From assembly GCF_030547005.1 (NCBI RefSeq), contig NZ_JAUOPN010000005.1, forward strand, positions 186,001-250,000: a stretch of 64,000 nucleotides of DNA. Direction: 5' to 3'. Both the position numbers and the translations under genes were made by a program. Below, piece by piece: positions 37,049 through 45,991 of this stretch; the first letter of the stretch is position 1; each line of letters opens with the position of its first letter. This DNA comes from Maribacter sp. 1_MG-2023 (lineage in GTDB: Bacteria; Bacteroidota; Bacteroidia; Flavobacteriales; Flavobacteriaceae). The notes beneath the pieces are model-generated. The model was not told the origin of the DNA. It did no database searches and saw only the letters and a program-made list of their open reading frames with translations.

Positions 37049-37741
37049 ATGAAAAATAAGTTGAAACTGGAATTGAGAAAGTTATCTACAGAAATTTTAA
37101 CTGCAGAGAACTTAGATGATGTTACAAAATTGTATGAGGTTTCTAAAAGCCTATATGAGAAACTCGCTGTGCTTAAATTTATTGAGGTAGAACTCAATGA
37201 TATGGAAGTTGATGTTTCTAAAAATGCTATTGCGGCAAAATTCGAAGAAATGGCGAATGCCGTAATGAAAGGAAATACAGGAGTGCCGGAAAGTAATCCG
37301 CATGAAGAGGATATAGTGAAGCACCCAGGCATGGAAACTATTAAGGGTTTTATTTCTGAAATGCCAGATAATGATCAGTTAGAAGATGTTTTGGCAGAAT
37401 TTATGTCAAAGCCTAATTTAATGAAAAATGACATGGAGCTTTTTACACCATCTAAAGAAGACTTAAAGAAAACGGATGCTGCGCCAAAATCATTAAATGA
37501 CCGTTTGGCAAAAAGTAATGTAAAAGTAGATTTGAATGATCGTTTAGCATTTGTAAAACATTTGTTTAATAATAGTATGGAAGATTATAACCGTGTGCTA
37601 TCTCAGTTAAATACTATTGATACAGAAGAGCGTTCGATATCTTTTATAAAAAATATGGTAAAACCAGATTATAATAACTGGGCTGGTAAAGAACCATATG
37701 AAGAGCGTTTTATAGAATTGGTATCGCGTAGATTCTCTTAG
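37049..37741 (+). CDS. Conserved Bacteroidota hypothetical protein
   Basis: 230 aa, soluble, mainly helical. The N-terminal segment (MKNKLKLELRKLSTEILTAE) is followed by an acidic middle and a C-terminal domain with LNDRLAFVKHLFNNSMEDYN and NNWAGKEPYEERFIELV. I recognise it as a conserved protein of Bacteroidota without known function. Divergent from tdk, with its own terminator downstream. Confidence 0.75.
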   Translation: MKNKLKLELRKLSTEILTAENLDDVTKLYEVSKSLYEKLAVLKFIEVELNDMEVDVSKNAIAAKFEEMANAVMKGNTGVPESNPHEEDIVKHPGMETIKGFISEMPDNDQLEDVLAEFMSKPNLMKNDMELFTPSKEDLKKTDAAPKSLNDRLAKSNVKVDLNDRLAFVKHLFNNSMEDYNRVLSQLNTIDTEERSISFIKNMVKPDYNNWAGKEPYEERFIELVSRRFS

Positions 37742-37763
37742 TTAATACAATATATGTATCAGC

Positions 37764-37789
37764 AACCCAGCACCTGTGTTGGGTTTTTT
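37764..37789 (+). terminator. Rho-independent terminator
   Basis: ACCCAGCAC / GTGTTGGGT followed by a T-run, 23 bp after the hypothetical gene's stop. Confidence 0.75.
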
Positions 37790-37896
37790 ACACGATAATA
37801 GAGATTTAAAAGCTCTTACATTTGCGCCGAAATCTAAATTAAATTTTCAATTCAATTCTTCGAGGGCATGCCTTGAGGTTTTTCACTTTAAAATAC

Positions 37897-38568
37897 ATGG
37901 GAAAGCTTTATTTAGTGCCTACACCTATCGGGAATCTAGAGGACATGACCTTAAGGGCGATTCGTATTCTTAAAGAAGTAGATTTAATACTTGCGGAAGA
38001 CACACGTACCAGCGGAAAATTATTACATCATTTTGAGATTGGTACGCAGATGAAAAGTCATCATATGCACAACGAGCATAATATGGTCGACTATCTAGTA
38101 GGTAAGCTAAAAGGAGGTGAGAATATTGCACTAATTTCAGATGCAGGAACCCCGGCAATTTCTGACCCTGGATTTCTTTTAACACGCGCTTGTGTAGAAG
38201 CAGGTGTTGAGGTAGAATGTTTACCAGGTGCAACGGCTTTTGTACCAGCTTTGGTCAATAGTGGTTTGCCGAATGATAAGTTTGTTTTTGAGGGTTTTTT
38301 ACCCGTAAAAAAAGGAAGACAGACAAGGTTGAAATTATTAGCAGAAGAACCACGTACCATTATTTTTTATGAATCTCCGCATAAGCTGCTAAAGACATTA
38401 GCGCATTTTGTGGAATATTTCGGAGCAGAAAGACCTATCTCTGTTTCTAGAGAGTTGACCAAACTTTATGAAGAAACTGTTCGTGGTACTGCCGAAGAAG
38501 TTCTAAAGCATTTTACCGAAAAACCACCAAAAGGAGAAATTGTTATTATTGTTGGAGGGAATAAGTAA
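37897..38568 (+). CDS. rsmI: 16S rRNA (cytidine-1402-2'-O)-methyltransferase
   Basis: 223 aa from ATG 37897 (MGKLYLVPTPIGNLEDMTLR), which is where the family begins; upstream in-frame starts add no conserved residues. GTPAISDPGFLL and VECLPGATAFVPALVNSGL are conserved SAM-binding blocks of the tetrapyrrole-methylase fold. It methylates the ribose of C1402 in the decoding centre together with RsmH. Confidence 0.94.
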   Translation: MGKLYLVPTPIGNLEDMTLRAIRILKEVDLILAEDTRTSGKLLHHFEIGTQMKSHHMHNEHNMVDYLVGKLKGGENIALISDAGTPAISDPGFLLTRACVEAGVEVECLPGATAFVPALVNSGLPNDKFVFEGFLPVKKGRQTRLKLLAEEPRTIIFYESPHKLLKTLAHFVEYFGAERPISVSRELTKLYEETVRGTAEEVLKHFTEKPPKGEIVIIVGGNK

Positions 38569-38679
38569 AATATATTTAAGTACTTGAACGAAGGAAAAGT
38601 TGAAGTAAAAAATAGGGTTTCGTTATATTTGAACATCAATATTTAATTGATGATTATTTTCAAAACTAAATAACTAACC

Positions 38680-39024
38680 ATGACCTTAGAAGAATTCAAG
38701 AAAAAATTAGCTACTAGTCCTAAAGAGATTTCCTTTTCAGATACTATGGTGGCTATCGATTCTAAATATGCATTTACGCCAACCGCTTATACCAATGGTG
38801 AAGTTAGAAATGAGGTTGGTCAGAATTCTGGGTCTTGTAAATTATTCTCTTTCGCCATAAAAGAAGGACTTTCAAAAAAGGAAACTTTGGCCTGTTTTGG
38901 TCAATATTATTTTGATGAGGTATTGTTGGATCTTAAAGGAACCTCACATCAAAATATTAGAAACTTTATAGAAACAGGTTTTGAAGGATTGTCTTTTGAT
39001 AGTGAAGCATTGAAGTTGCTTTAA
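38680..39024 (+). CDS. HopJ-family protein
   Basis: 114 aa. FSDTMVAIDSKYAFTPTAYT, NSGSCKLFSFA and CFGQYYFDEVL follow the HopJ family pattern, named after a Pseudomonas type III effector but widespread in free-living bacteria without such secretion systems. Probably a small cytosolic protein of unknown role. Stand-alone with a long AT-rich leader. Confidence 0.78.
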   Translation: MTLEEFKKKLATSPKEISFSDTMVAIDSKYAFTPTAYTNGEVRNEVGQNSGSCKLFSFAIKEGLSKKETLACFGQYYFDEVLLDLKGTSHQNIRNFIETGFEGLSFDSEALKLL

Positions 39025-39101
39025 AGGCAATCTAATTTATCATTGCTAAAAGGTAATTCGTTAGTATTTATATTAAACAATCAATTCAATAGAAAGATAA
39101 C

Positions 39102-39674
39102 GTGCAAGAATTATTAGCTGAAATAAGAGGTTGCGAGGTTTGCAAGGCACATTTGCCATTAGAACCAAGACCTATTGTTGCGGGTACTAACAATTCTAAA
39201 ATTATATTGGTAAGTCAGGCTCCAGGCAGAAAAGCCCATGTTGAAAACAAAGCTTGGGATGACCCAAGTGGTAAAAAGCTTAGAGAGTGGCTTGGTGTTA
39301 ATGAAGAGGTATTTTATAACCCTGATAATTTTGCAGTGTTACCCATGGGTTTTTGTTATCCGGGAAAGGGAAAGACCGGCGATTTACCACCCAGAAAAGA
39401 ATGTGCCCCCTTGTGGCATTCTCAGGTTTGGGACCAATTCAAAAATGTACAGCTAATTTTACTGATCGGTAAATACTCTCAAGATCAATACTTAGGTAAG
39501 CAAGCCAAAAAGAACTTGACCGAGAATGTATTGCACTATAAAGAATACCTGCCAAAGTTTTTTCTCTTACCACATCCATCACCAGTAAATCATTTTTGGC
39601 GAGGAAAGAATCCATGGTTCGAAGATGAGGTTGTTGGGGAGTTGCAGGAATTAGTGGCTAAGATTTTAGAGTAG
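39102..39674 (+). CDS. Uracil-DNA glycosylase family protein (family 4/5-like)
   Basis: 190 aa with a probable GTG start at 39102, the only start that keeps the N-terminal cysteine pair (GCEVC near 11-14). IILVSQAPGRKAH near 34 resembles the catalytic/uracil-binding loop, and LLPHPSPVNHFWRG near 150 is the DNA-binding HPSP loop. Such enzymes usually bind an iron-sulfur cluster and excise uracil. Not all four cluster cysteines are obvious. Confidence 0.72.
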   Translation: MQELLAEIRGCEVCKAHLPLEPRPIVAGTNNSKIILVSQAPGRKAHVENKAWDDPSGKKLREWLGVNEEVFYNPDNFAVLPMGFCYPGKGKTGDLPPRKECAPLWHSQVWDQFKNVQLILLIGKYSQDQYLGKQAKKNLTENVLHYKEYLPKFFLLPHPSPVNHFWRGKNPWFEDEVVGELQELVAKILE

Positions 39675-39742
39675 GGTTGACTTTGTTGCGATTCCGATAG
39701 CTAATTGCTACGAAGGAGGATATTTAATTAGTCTTTTTAATA

Positions 39743-39842
39743 TCACTTCGAGTAAATTTTGAAGGCACGTGAAAATTAGTATCGAGAAGCAATCATGTTC
39801 TAAAGGCGATGTCCTGAGCACAGCCGAAGGGTTCTCAATACA
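39743..39842. repeat. Degenerate interspersed palindromic repeat
   Basis: CACTTCGAGTA at the left, GTATCGAGAA (from 39779) and TTCTCAATAC (to 39842) form near-inverted copies around GTCCTGAGCACAGCCGAAGG. I recognise similar 'CTTCGAGT...TATCGAGAAGC' elements as common intergenic repeats in Flavobacteriia; this one is worn. The 39675-40121 gap has no gene. Confidence 0.4.
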
Positions 39843-39962
39843 TTTTTTAATTCAATGAAAAATTGAAATAAAAACCACTTGAACTGACAATAGAGACAAC
39901 TGGAAAAATAAGTTTTGAAATAAACAGTTTGTCTTGCACTTCCAAAGACAGATTTTTATTTT

Positions 39963-40032
39963 GCCAACAGCCAACAGCCAACAGCCAACAGCCAACAGCC
40001 AACAGCCAACAGCCAACAGCCAACAGCCAACA
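39963..40032. repeat. Ten tandem copies of a 7-bp unit GCCAACA
   Basis: A 70-bp block of ten perfect heptamers with no spacers, 90 bp before the OsmC gene. On the minus strand it creates a spurious repetitive reading (WLLAVGC). Typical of a slippage-prone repeat. Confidence 0.95.
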
Positions 40033-40090
40033 CCTAAATCATTAGCTCTTTTCATCCATCTACCAAACAACATCCCAGCCTATATTGTTG

Positions 40091-40098
40091 TATTTTTG
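40091..40098 (+). promoter_or_regulatory. -7 box for the OsmC gene
   Basis: TATTTTTG matches TAnnTTTG, 24 bp before the OsmC start. No TTG lies 19 bp upstream. Confidence 0.35.
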
Positions 40099-40121
40099 TA
40101 GCCTACAAAAAACATAAAATT

Positions 40122-40550
40122 ATGAGTACAACAAATCATATTAGCACAAAGTGGTTGGGCAACATGTCCTTTGAAAGTAATAATCCTTCAGGGCATTCTT
40201 TACGAATGGATATTGCAAAAGAAGATGGTGGCGATGGTAGTGGTTTAAGACCAAAAGCATTAATGTTGTCTTCATTAGCTGGTTGCTCTGGCTTAGATGT
40301 AGCTGCAATGTTCAAGAAGATGAAGTTAGAAGTAGATGAGTTTCACATAGAAACAATTGCAAACTTAACAGATGAGCATCCTAAGTTTTATGACAAAGTA
40401 ATTATAGAATATCATTTTCATGGCGCAAATTTAGCCGAGAAAAAATTACAAAGAGCAGTAGACTTATCCGTCGAAAAATATTGCGGAGTAATGGAGATGT
40501 TCAGACAATTTGCCGAGCTTGATATTAAGACTGTTTTTCACAAAAAATAA
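40122..40550 (+). CDS. OsmC family protein
   Basis: 142 aa. The OsmC fold reduces organic or lipid hydroperoxides through a pair of cysteines. Here SSLAGCSGLDVAAMF gives one cysteine on the central helix (about 52), and the second is in VEKYCGVMEMF near 124. Length and order match YhfA/OsmC-like members. Its 5' flank holds the 7-bp tandem repeat. Confidence 0.88.
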   Translation: MSTTNHISTKWLGNMSFESNNPSGHSLRMDIAKEDGGDGSGLRPKALMLSSLAGCSGLDVAAMFKKMKLEVDEFHIETIANLTDEHPKFYDKVIIEYHFHGANLAEKKLQRAVDLSVEKYCGVMEMFRQFAELDIKTVFHKK

Positions 40551-40556
40551 ATTTAC

Positions 40557-40568
40557 AAGTTCAAGTTC
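40557..40568. repeat. Left inverted repeat of the four-helix-bundle cassette
   Basis: AAGTTCAAGTTC, the exact reverse complement of two copies at 40981-40992 and 41000-41011. It precedes the four-helix-bundle gene by 10 bp. Confidence 0.85.
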
Positions 40569-40577
40569 AAATAAAAT

Positions 40578-40931
40578 ATGATGCCGGATAAAAAGTTTGA
40601 TCTTGAAGATAGATTGGTTGATTTTGCAGCTAATATTGTACTTTTTTGTAAAGACTTGCCGTCTGATATGACCGGTCAGTATTATGGTAATCAATTGCTA
40701 AGATCAGCAGGAAGTTCTGCGCTTAATTTTGGTGAAGCGCAAGGAACAAATACAGTTAAAGATTATATTAATAAAGCTTCTATATCTTTAAAAGAATTGA
40801 AGGAGTCTAGGGTCAATCTTAAGATTTTGACTAAAGTAGAATATGGAAATGCATCTAAAAGAGTTGAAATATTAGACGAATTAGAACAATTAATACGAAT
40901 TATAGCAACAATCATTAAAAATAAAAAGTAA
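40578..40931 (+). CDS. Four-helix-bundle protein (S23 / IVS-type)
   Basis: 117 aa. DLEDRLVDFAANIVLFCKDL, NQLLRSAGSSALNFGEAQG and SISLKELKESRVNLKIL match the S23-like four-helix-bundle family first seen inside 23S rRNA intervening sequences and related to Avd of diversity-generating retroelements. Here it is free-standing, flanked on both sides by inverted copies of GAACTTGAACTT. Its biochemical role is not established. Confidence 0.85.
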   Translation: MMPDKKFDLEDRLVDFAANIVLFCKDLPSDMTGQYYGNQLLRSAGSSALNFGEAQGTNTVKDYINKASISLKELKESRVNLKILTKVEYGNASKRVEILDELEQLIRIIATIIKNKK

Positions 40932-40980
40932 ACTAAATTCGAATTTATTAAGGAGTTGTAAAGATTCTATTAAGGGTTTT

Positions 40981-41011
40981 GAACTTGAACTTGATTTTTG
41001 AACTTGAACTT
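40981..41011. repeat. Right inverted repeats of the four-helix-bundle cassette
   Basis: GAACTTGAACTT occurs at 40981-40992 and again at 41000-41011, 7 bp apart, both inverted relative to 40557-40568. The second copy ends 13 bp before recJ. Confidence 0.85.
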
Positions 41012-41024
41012 TAATTTGAATAGA

Positions 41025-42713
41025 ATGCGCTGGACAATTATACCAAAACCGAAACAAGAAGACATCGATGCTTTAGCCGATGCGCTAAGTGTCGATGCTT
41101 TGGTAGCACAGCTATTGTTGCAAAGAGGTATTTCTAGCTATGAAGAGGCGAAGAATTTCTTTCGTCCACAGTTAGAAGATTTGCATGATCCTTTTCTTAT
41201 GAAGGACATGGATATTGCCGTAAACAGGATTGAGGAAGCCATTGCCAACGGAGAGAATATTTTGGTGTATGGTGATTATGATGTAGATGGTACTACGGCG
41301 GTTGCTTTAATGTCATCGTACCTGTTGAGTTATTACCCGAATGTGGCGACCTACATTCCCGATCGGTATGATGAGGGATACGGAGTGTCGTATAAAGGAA
41401 TTGATTTTGCAGAGGATAATGGGTTTACATTGATCGTTGCGTTGGACTGTGGAGTGAAGGCAATTGACAAAGTAGCGTATGCCAAAGAAAAGGGAATCGA
41501 TTTTATCATATGTGACCACCATAGGCCTGGCACAAAATTACCAAGTGCAATAGCAGTTTTAGACCCAAAAAGAGAAGATTGTTCATATCCGTATGATGAG
41601 TTATGTGGTTGTGGAGTTGGTTTTAAATTGATTCAGGCATTAGGTTCCCGTAGAGGAGAAACTATTGACGATGTTATCTATTACCTTGATTTAGTGGCAA
41701 CTGCAATTGGAGCGGATATTGTACCGATAACTGGAGAAAATCGAATACTGGCTTTTTATGGCTTGCAAGTTATCAATCAGCAGCCTAGAATCGGTTTTAA
41801 AGCTATTATTGATCAAATCAATAAAAAAGAACTTACCATTACCGACGTAGTTTTCATTATTGCACCTAGAATTAATGCAGCCGGTAGAATGAAACATGGT
41901 CAATATGCAGTAAACTTATTGACAGAAACCAATATGAATCAAGCCATACAATTTGCTTCTGAAATCGAAAAATTCAATACCGATAGAAGAGGGCTAGATC
42001 AAGAAATTACGATTGAGGCACTAGGGCAAATTCAAGAAAATCAAGAGGAAGAAGGTTTTACTTCTGTAGTTTATAAAGATACTTGGCATAAAGGAGTTAT
42101 CGGTATTGTAGCATCAAGATTAACGGAAACCTACTATAGACCAACGCTGGTTTTTACAAAAAGTGGTGATAAGTTGGCAGCATCGGCAAGATCAGTTAGA
42201 GGTTTTGATGTGTACAATGCTTTAGAAGGTTGTGCAGATTACATAGAACAGTTTGGTGGTCATAAATATGCAGCGGGTTTAACGATGTTAGAAGAACAGT
42301 ATAACAACTTCAAACATCAGTTTGAGAAAGTGGTGAAAGAGAGTATCGACCCGCAAATGTTAATACCAGAAATTACAATAGATACGGTTATTGAGTTGAA
42401 AGATATCAATGCAAAATTAATGCGAATTCTAAAGCAGTTTGCTCCTTTCGGTCCCGGTAATATGTCTCCGATATTTATGGCAGAAGACTTAAAAGATACG
42501 GGTTATGCAAAAGGTGTTGGTAAAGAAGAAGCACATTTAAAAGTTTCGGTGGTACAGCAAGACAGTCATAAAATTGATGGTATTGGCTTTAATAAGGGCG
42601 ATAAACTATCATTAGTAACGGGTAGAAAACCTTTTAGCGCCGTTTTCTCTATTGATGAAAATGAATGGCAAGGTAATGTGAATTTGCAATTGAAATTAAA
42701 GGATATTAAATGA
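41025..42713 (+). CDS. recJ: Single-stranded-DNA-specific exonuclease RecJ
   Basis: 562 aa from ATG 41025 (MRWTIIPKPKQEDIDALADA); a TTG start at 40998 lies inside the repeat. DHH-family motifs: NILVYGDYDVDGTTAVALMS near 76 and FIICDHHRPG near 160. The DHHA1 and OB-like C-terminal parts end GNVNLQLKLKDIK. It degrades single-stranded DNA 5' to 3' in recombination and repair. Its stop overlaps the next start (ATGA). Confidence 0.95.
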   Translation: MRWTIIPKPKQEDIDALADALSVDALVAQLLLQRGISSYEEAKNFFRPQLEDLHDPFLMKDMDIAVNRIEEAIANGENILVYGDYDVDGTTAVALMSSYLLSYYPNVATYIPDRYDEGYGVSYKGIDFAEDNGFTLIVALDCGVKAIDKVAYAKEKGIDFIICDHHRPGTKLPSAIAVLDPKREDCSYPYDELCGCGVGFKLIQALGSRRGETIDDVIYYLDLVATAIGADIVPITGENRILAFYGLQVINQQPRIGFKAIIDQINKKELTITDVVFIIAPRINAAGRMKHGQYAVNLLTETNMNQAIQFASEIEKFNTDRRGLDQEITIEALGQIQENQEEEGFTSVVYKDTWHKGVIGIVASRLTETYYRPTLVFTKSGDKLAASARSVRGFDVYNALEGCADYIEQFGGHKYAAGLTMLEEQYNNFKHQFEKVVKESIDPQMLIPEITIDTVIELKDINAKLMRILKQFAPFGPGNMSPIFMAEDLKDTGYAKGVGKEEAHLKVSVVQQDSHKIDGIGFNKGDKLSLVTGRKPFSAVFSIDENEWQGNVNLQLKLKDIK

Positions 42714-43093
42714 GAATAGAGCATATCGCTATTTGGGTTATTGATTTAGAAGCAATGCGTACATTTTATGAAACGTATTTCAATGCCATAGCAGGAGAAA
42801 AATATCATAACCCTACGAAAGAATTCACATCTTACTTTTTAAGTTTTACTGATGGTGCAAGGTTAGAACTTATGCATAAACCAAGTATTCCTGCATCTAC
42901 AGATAATGAAGTAAATACCGGATTCATACATTTTGCCATGTCCGTAGGCTCAAAAAAGCAAGTAAATGTTTTAACTGAAAAGTTGAGAGAAGACGGATTT
43001 ACAATTGCCGGCGAACCTAGGACTACCGGCGATGGTTACTATGAAAGTGTTGTACTAGACCCGGAAGGTAATCAGATAGAAATCACCATTTAA
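42710..43093 (+). CDS. VOC/glyoxalase family protein
   Basis: 127 aa. MRIEHIAIWVIDLEAMRTFY and the C-terminal YESVVLDPEGNQIEITI form the paired beta-alpha-beta-beta-beta units of the VOC superfamily, with His5 and the terminal Glu likely metal ligands. Overlaps recJ by 4 bp, so translation is coupled. Substrate unknown. Confidence 0.88.
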   Translation: MRIEHIAIWVIDLEAMRTFYETYFNAIAGEKYHNPTKEFTSYFLSFTDGARLELMHKPSIPASTDNEVNTGFIHFAMSVGSKKQVNVLTEKLREDGFTIAGEPRTTGDGYYESVVLDPEGNQIEITI

Positions 43094-43155
43094 CAATACT
43101 ATTTATAATAGTTCTAAATAAGATGCATATATTTATACTAAATATGTAGATTCTT

Positions 43156-43518
43156 ATGAACGATATATATCCTATTTACCAGAATGATTTTGGAATAGCC
43201 TTCCAATGGAAAAAAAATAAAGCTAGCCAAGCCAATAAAGTTCAAGTGATTTTCAGGGATATAGGTTTATTACTTACCCAAAGTGAATTGCGCCATTTTT
43301 CTAAATGCATTGCAGATACTGTTGAAAATGGTAAAGATCATCTTTGTGGAGATTGTAAAACAAAAGAGACTTGCAGGTCTCTATTGTTGAGCACTCCTGC
43401 ACATCAAGTAACCTTTGCGGTAAGTTATCAAGAAGCTGTAGAGGTAAGAGATTTAATAAATGGCACATTATTTAAACTAGAGTTAGATACTTTTTTTGGC
43501 GAATTAGGCATTGATTAG
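43156..43518 (+). CDS. Conserved hypothetical protein with cysteine cluster
   Basis: 120 aa. CGDCKTKETC gives three closely spaced cysteines (about 74-83), suggesting metal binding. The C-terminal EAVEVRDLINGTLFKLELDT is helical. I believe this is a conserved flavobacterial DUF (possibly DUF6686) but cannot confirm the number. Monocistronic. Confidence 0.68.
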   Translation: MNDIYPIYQNDFGIAFQWKKNKASQANKVQVIFRDIGLLLTQSELRHFSKCIADTVENGKDHLCGDCKTKETCRSLLLSTPAHQVTFAVSYQEAVEVRDLINGTLFKLELDTFFGELGID

Positions 43519-43622
43519 TGTGCAATGAAACTTGTACTGTTGCTGTCGATTAATTAGTTCGCTATTATTTATATGCCCTGTTATTTATTAAATATCTTTA
43601 GACCCTATTTAGCGATTGCCTT

Positions 43623-44885
43623 ATGAGCGTTAATGATCCATATGCAGCCTTAAGATATAAGGAATTCAATATTTTTCTTCTAGTTCGTTTTGCCATGGTT
43701 TTTGCCTGGTCAATGCAATTTATAGTCATAGAATGGCAAGTATATTCTATGACCAAAGACCCATTGTCATTAGGTATTATTGGTTTGATGGAAGTAATAC
43801 CTGCAGTAGGTATGGCACTTTTTGCGGGTCATATCGTGGATCAAAAAGAGAAAAGAAATCTTTTAATAAAATGCATATTCGGGTTCTCTGTCATTAGTTT
43901 TGGGCTTTTTATGTTGAGTATGCCTTCAGTTCTAGAGACGTATGAAACTAAAGTAATTTTATATGGTATCTATGCCTTGGTTTTCTGTGGCGGATTAGTT
44001 CGTGCCTTTCTAGGTCCTACTATATTTTCATTAATAGCTTTAATTGTACCAAAAAAAATATACCCCAATGCTGCTACATGGAGCAGTACTACTTGGCAAA
44101 TGGCATCTGTACTTGGTCCGGCATTAGCAGGATTTTCTATTAGTTTAATTGGGGTGCACTGGTCCATGTGTGTCATTTTTGGCTTTTCGTTACTGGCATT
44201 AACGGCACTTTTCAATATTTCTAAAAAACCAATTCTTAATCCGAAGATAGGGGAGCCCGTTTTTCAAAGTTTAAAAGAGGGACTAACATTTGTATTTAAG
44301 ACCAGAGCGGTATTAGGCGCATTGACCTTAGATATGATTGCTGTTTTATTTGGTGGAGCCGTAGCTTTATTACCCATATTTGCGCAAGATATATTACATG
44401 TAGGTTCAGAAGGTTTTGGTGTGCTAAGAGCAGCACCTGCTGTTGGCGCTGCCATAACGATGTTGGGGTCTACGAGATTTCCGTTACATAAGAATGCGGG
44501 TAAAAAACTATTACTCGCTGTATTTGGATTCGGAATTTGTATGATTGTATTCGGGCTATCTACCTATTTCTGGTTATCGGTTATAGCATTATTTTTAAGT
44601 GGTGCGGTTGATGGCGTATCAATGATTATAAGACAAACCATATTACAATTAAAGACTCCCGATAATATGCGTGGGCGTGTAGCTTCTGTAAATTCTATGT
44701 TTGTAGGTTCGTCTAATGAATTGGGTGCTTTTGAGAGTGGGGTAACAGCAAAATTAATGGGTACAGTAACCGCAGTTGTTTTTGGCGGGACCATGACTTT
44801 ATTGACCGTAGGTCTTACGGCAATTGTTTCCCCAAAATTTAGAAAATTAGACCTGCAGAAAGATGTGGAAGAACACGAGAGTTAA
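43623..44885 (+). CDS. MFS transporter (EntS-like)
   Basis: 420 aa, 12 helices. YKEFNIFLLVRFAMVFAWSM with the helix 2-3 loop GHIVDQKEKRN and TPDNMRGRVASVNSMFVG match the MFS_3/EntS-type exporter subgroup. Probably exports a small molecule; no siderophore genes are adjacent. Followed by a terminator. Confidence 0.82.
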   Translation: MSVNDPYAALRYKEFNIFLLVRFAMVFAWSMQFIVIEWQVYSMTKDPLSLGIIGLMEVIPAVGMALFAGHIVDQKEKRNLLIKCIFGFSVISFGLFMLSMPSVLETYETKVILYGIYALVFCGGLVRAFLGPTIFSLIALIVPKKIYPNAATWSSTTWQMASVLGPALAGFSISLIGVHWSMCVIFGFSLLALTALFNISKKPILNPKIGEPVFQSLKEGLTFVFKTRAVLGALTLDMIAVLFGGAVALLPIFAQDILHVGSEGFGVLRAAPAVGAAITMLGSTRFPLHKNAGKKLLLAVFGFGICMIVFGLSTYFWLSVIALFLSGAVDGVSMIIRQTILQLKTPDNMRGRVASVNSMFVGSSNELGAFESGVTAKLMGTVTAVVFGGTMTLLTVGLTAIVSPKFRKLDLQKDVEEHES

Positions 44886-44906
44886 TTTACTAAGATTTAT
44901 ATCATA

Positions 44907-44930
44907 AAAAAACCCCTAAAATAGGGGCTG
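44907..44930 (+). terminator. MFS gene terminator
   Basis: CCCCTA / TAGGGG preceded by an A-run and followed by CTGTTCTTT, a weak T-tract. Confidence 0.5.
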
Positions 44931-45143
44931 TTCTTTAAAGTAGGTACACTTAAAATTTGGGTTTTAAGCTGGGGAAACTTTTAGGTAATGTGAAGATTTG
45001 GGTCAACACTCAAACCTAATAACACTGTAAAAATATAATCAAGAACTAGTTTTATAAAACTATTGTTGTGAACTGTTCAATTCTTATTATAAGAAAAAGA
45101 TTACAATTAAATATATGTATTTCGTCGATGTTTTTGATGAAAT

Positions 45144-45908
45144 TTAGCTGAATTCTTTCAACGAAAGTTGCTGGCCGTCAAACTCGGCATAGGTGTAGTA
45201 ACCGATCCAATCACCTAGATTGGTATATTTTGAATTTTCTTTTAATTCTATTTCTAAAGGAAGATGTCTATGACCAAAAATGAAATGGTCATAATGTTGA
45301 GTTTCTAACTTTCGTTTGGCATATAACACCAACCATTCTTTGTCTTCACCTAAAAACTTGGCATCATCATCTCCACTAATCAACTTATTGCTAACAGATA
45401 AATGTTTTGCCAAACGAACACCAATATCGGGGTGTAGCCATCTAAAGAACCATTTAGCTACCGGGTTGGTAAATACCTTCTTCATTCTTTTGAAACCCTT
45501 ATCATCTGGTCCTAATCCGTCACCATGACCTATAAAGAAAGAAGCTCCGTTAATGGAATATTGCTGAGGTTTATGGTAAACAGGTATATTTAGTTCTTCT
45601 TCAAAGTAACCGTTCATCCAAAGATCATGATTACCAACAAAGTAGTGTATTGAGATTCCGGCATCAGACAGTTCTGCAAGTTTTCCTAGGGTTCTAGTAA
45701 ATCCTTTTGGGATAACGGTTGTGTATTCAAACCAAAAATCGAACAAATCACCCATTAAGAAAATGACTCCTGCATCCGACTTGATTGTATCTAACCAACG
45801 AATAAATTTCAGTTCTCTCTCCCTACTTGCTTCCATAGTAGGTGCGCCTAAGTGGTTATCACTAGCAAAATATACTTTTTTTCCTGCGGGAAGTTCAATG
45901 TTCGTCAT
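45144..45908 (-). CDS. lpxH: UDP-2,3-diacylglucosamine diphosphatase
   Basis: 254 aa from ATG 45908 (MTNIELPAGKKVYFASDNHL); an upstream ATG at 45953 adds unconserved residues. Calcineurin-like metallophosphatase motifs: FASDNHLG, MGDLFDFWFEY, VGNHDLWM, IGHGDGLGPDD and FGHRHLPLEI. It removes UMP from UDP-diacylglucosamine in lipid A synthesis. Confidence 0.92.
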   Translation of the reverse strand: MTNIELPAGKKVYFASDNHLGAPTMEASRERELKFIRWLDTIKSDAGVIFLMGDLFDFWFEYTTVIPKGFTRTLGKLAELSDAGISIHYFVGNHDLWMNGYFEEELNIPVYHKPQQYSINGASFFIGHGDGLGPDDKGFKRMKKVFTNPVAKWFFRWLHPDIGVRLAKHLSVSNKLISGDDDAKFLGEDKEWLVLYAKRKLETQHYDHFIFGHRHLPLEIELKENSKYTNLGDWIGYYTYAEFDGQQLSLKEFS

Positions 45909-45991
45909 CAGAATGTAAATATAATAACTGTTTTGCGTACCGAGTGAATACACAGGTCAAAATAAGAGAATGCTAGTTTTTAGATGTATAA

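Noticed and set aside
38680..39024. Type III secretion effector, from the HopJ name
   Set aside because: No secretion genes in the window; the family is widespread in free-living bacteria.
39963..40032. CRISPR array
   Set aside because: The units are 7 bp and directly adjacent with no spacers, and no cas genes are present.
39852..40073. Minus-strand reading with repeated WLLAVGC
   Set aside because: It is only the 7-bp tandem repeat read in turn through three frames; no start context or family.
40998..41024. TTG start of recJ at 40998
   Set aside because: It lies within the GAACTTGAACTT repeat; ATG 41025 begins at the conserved RecJ N-terminus.
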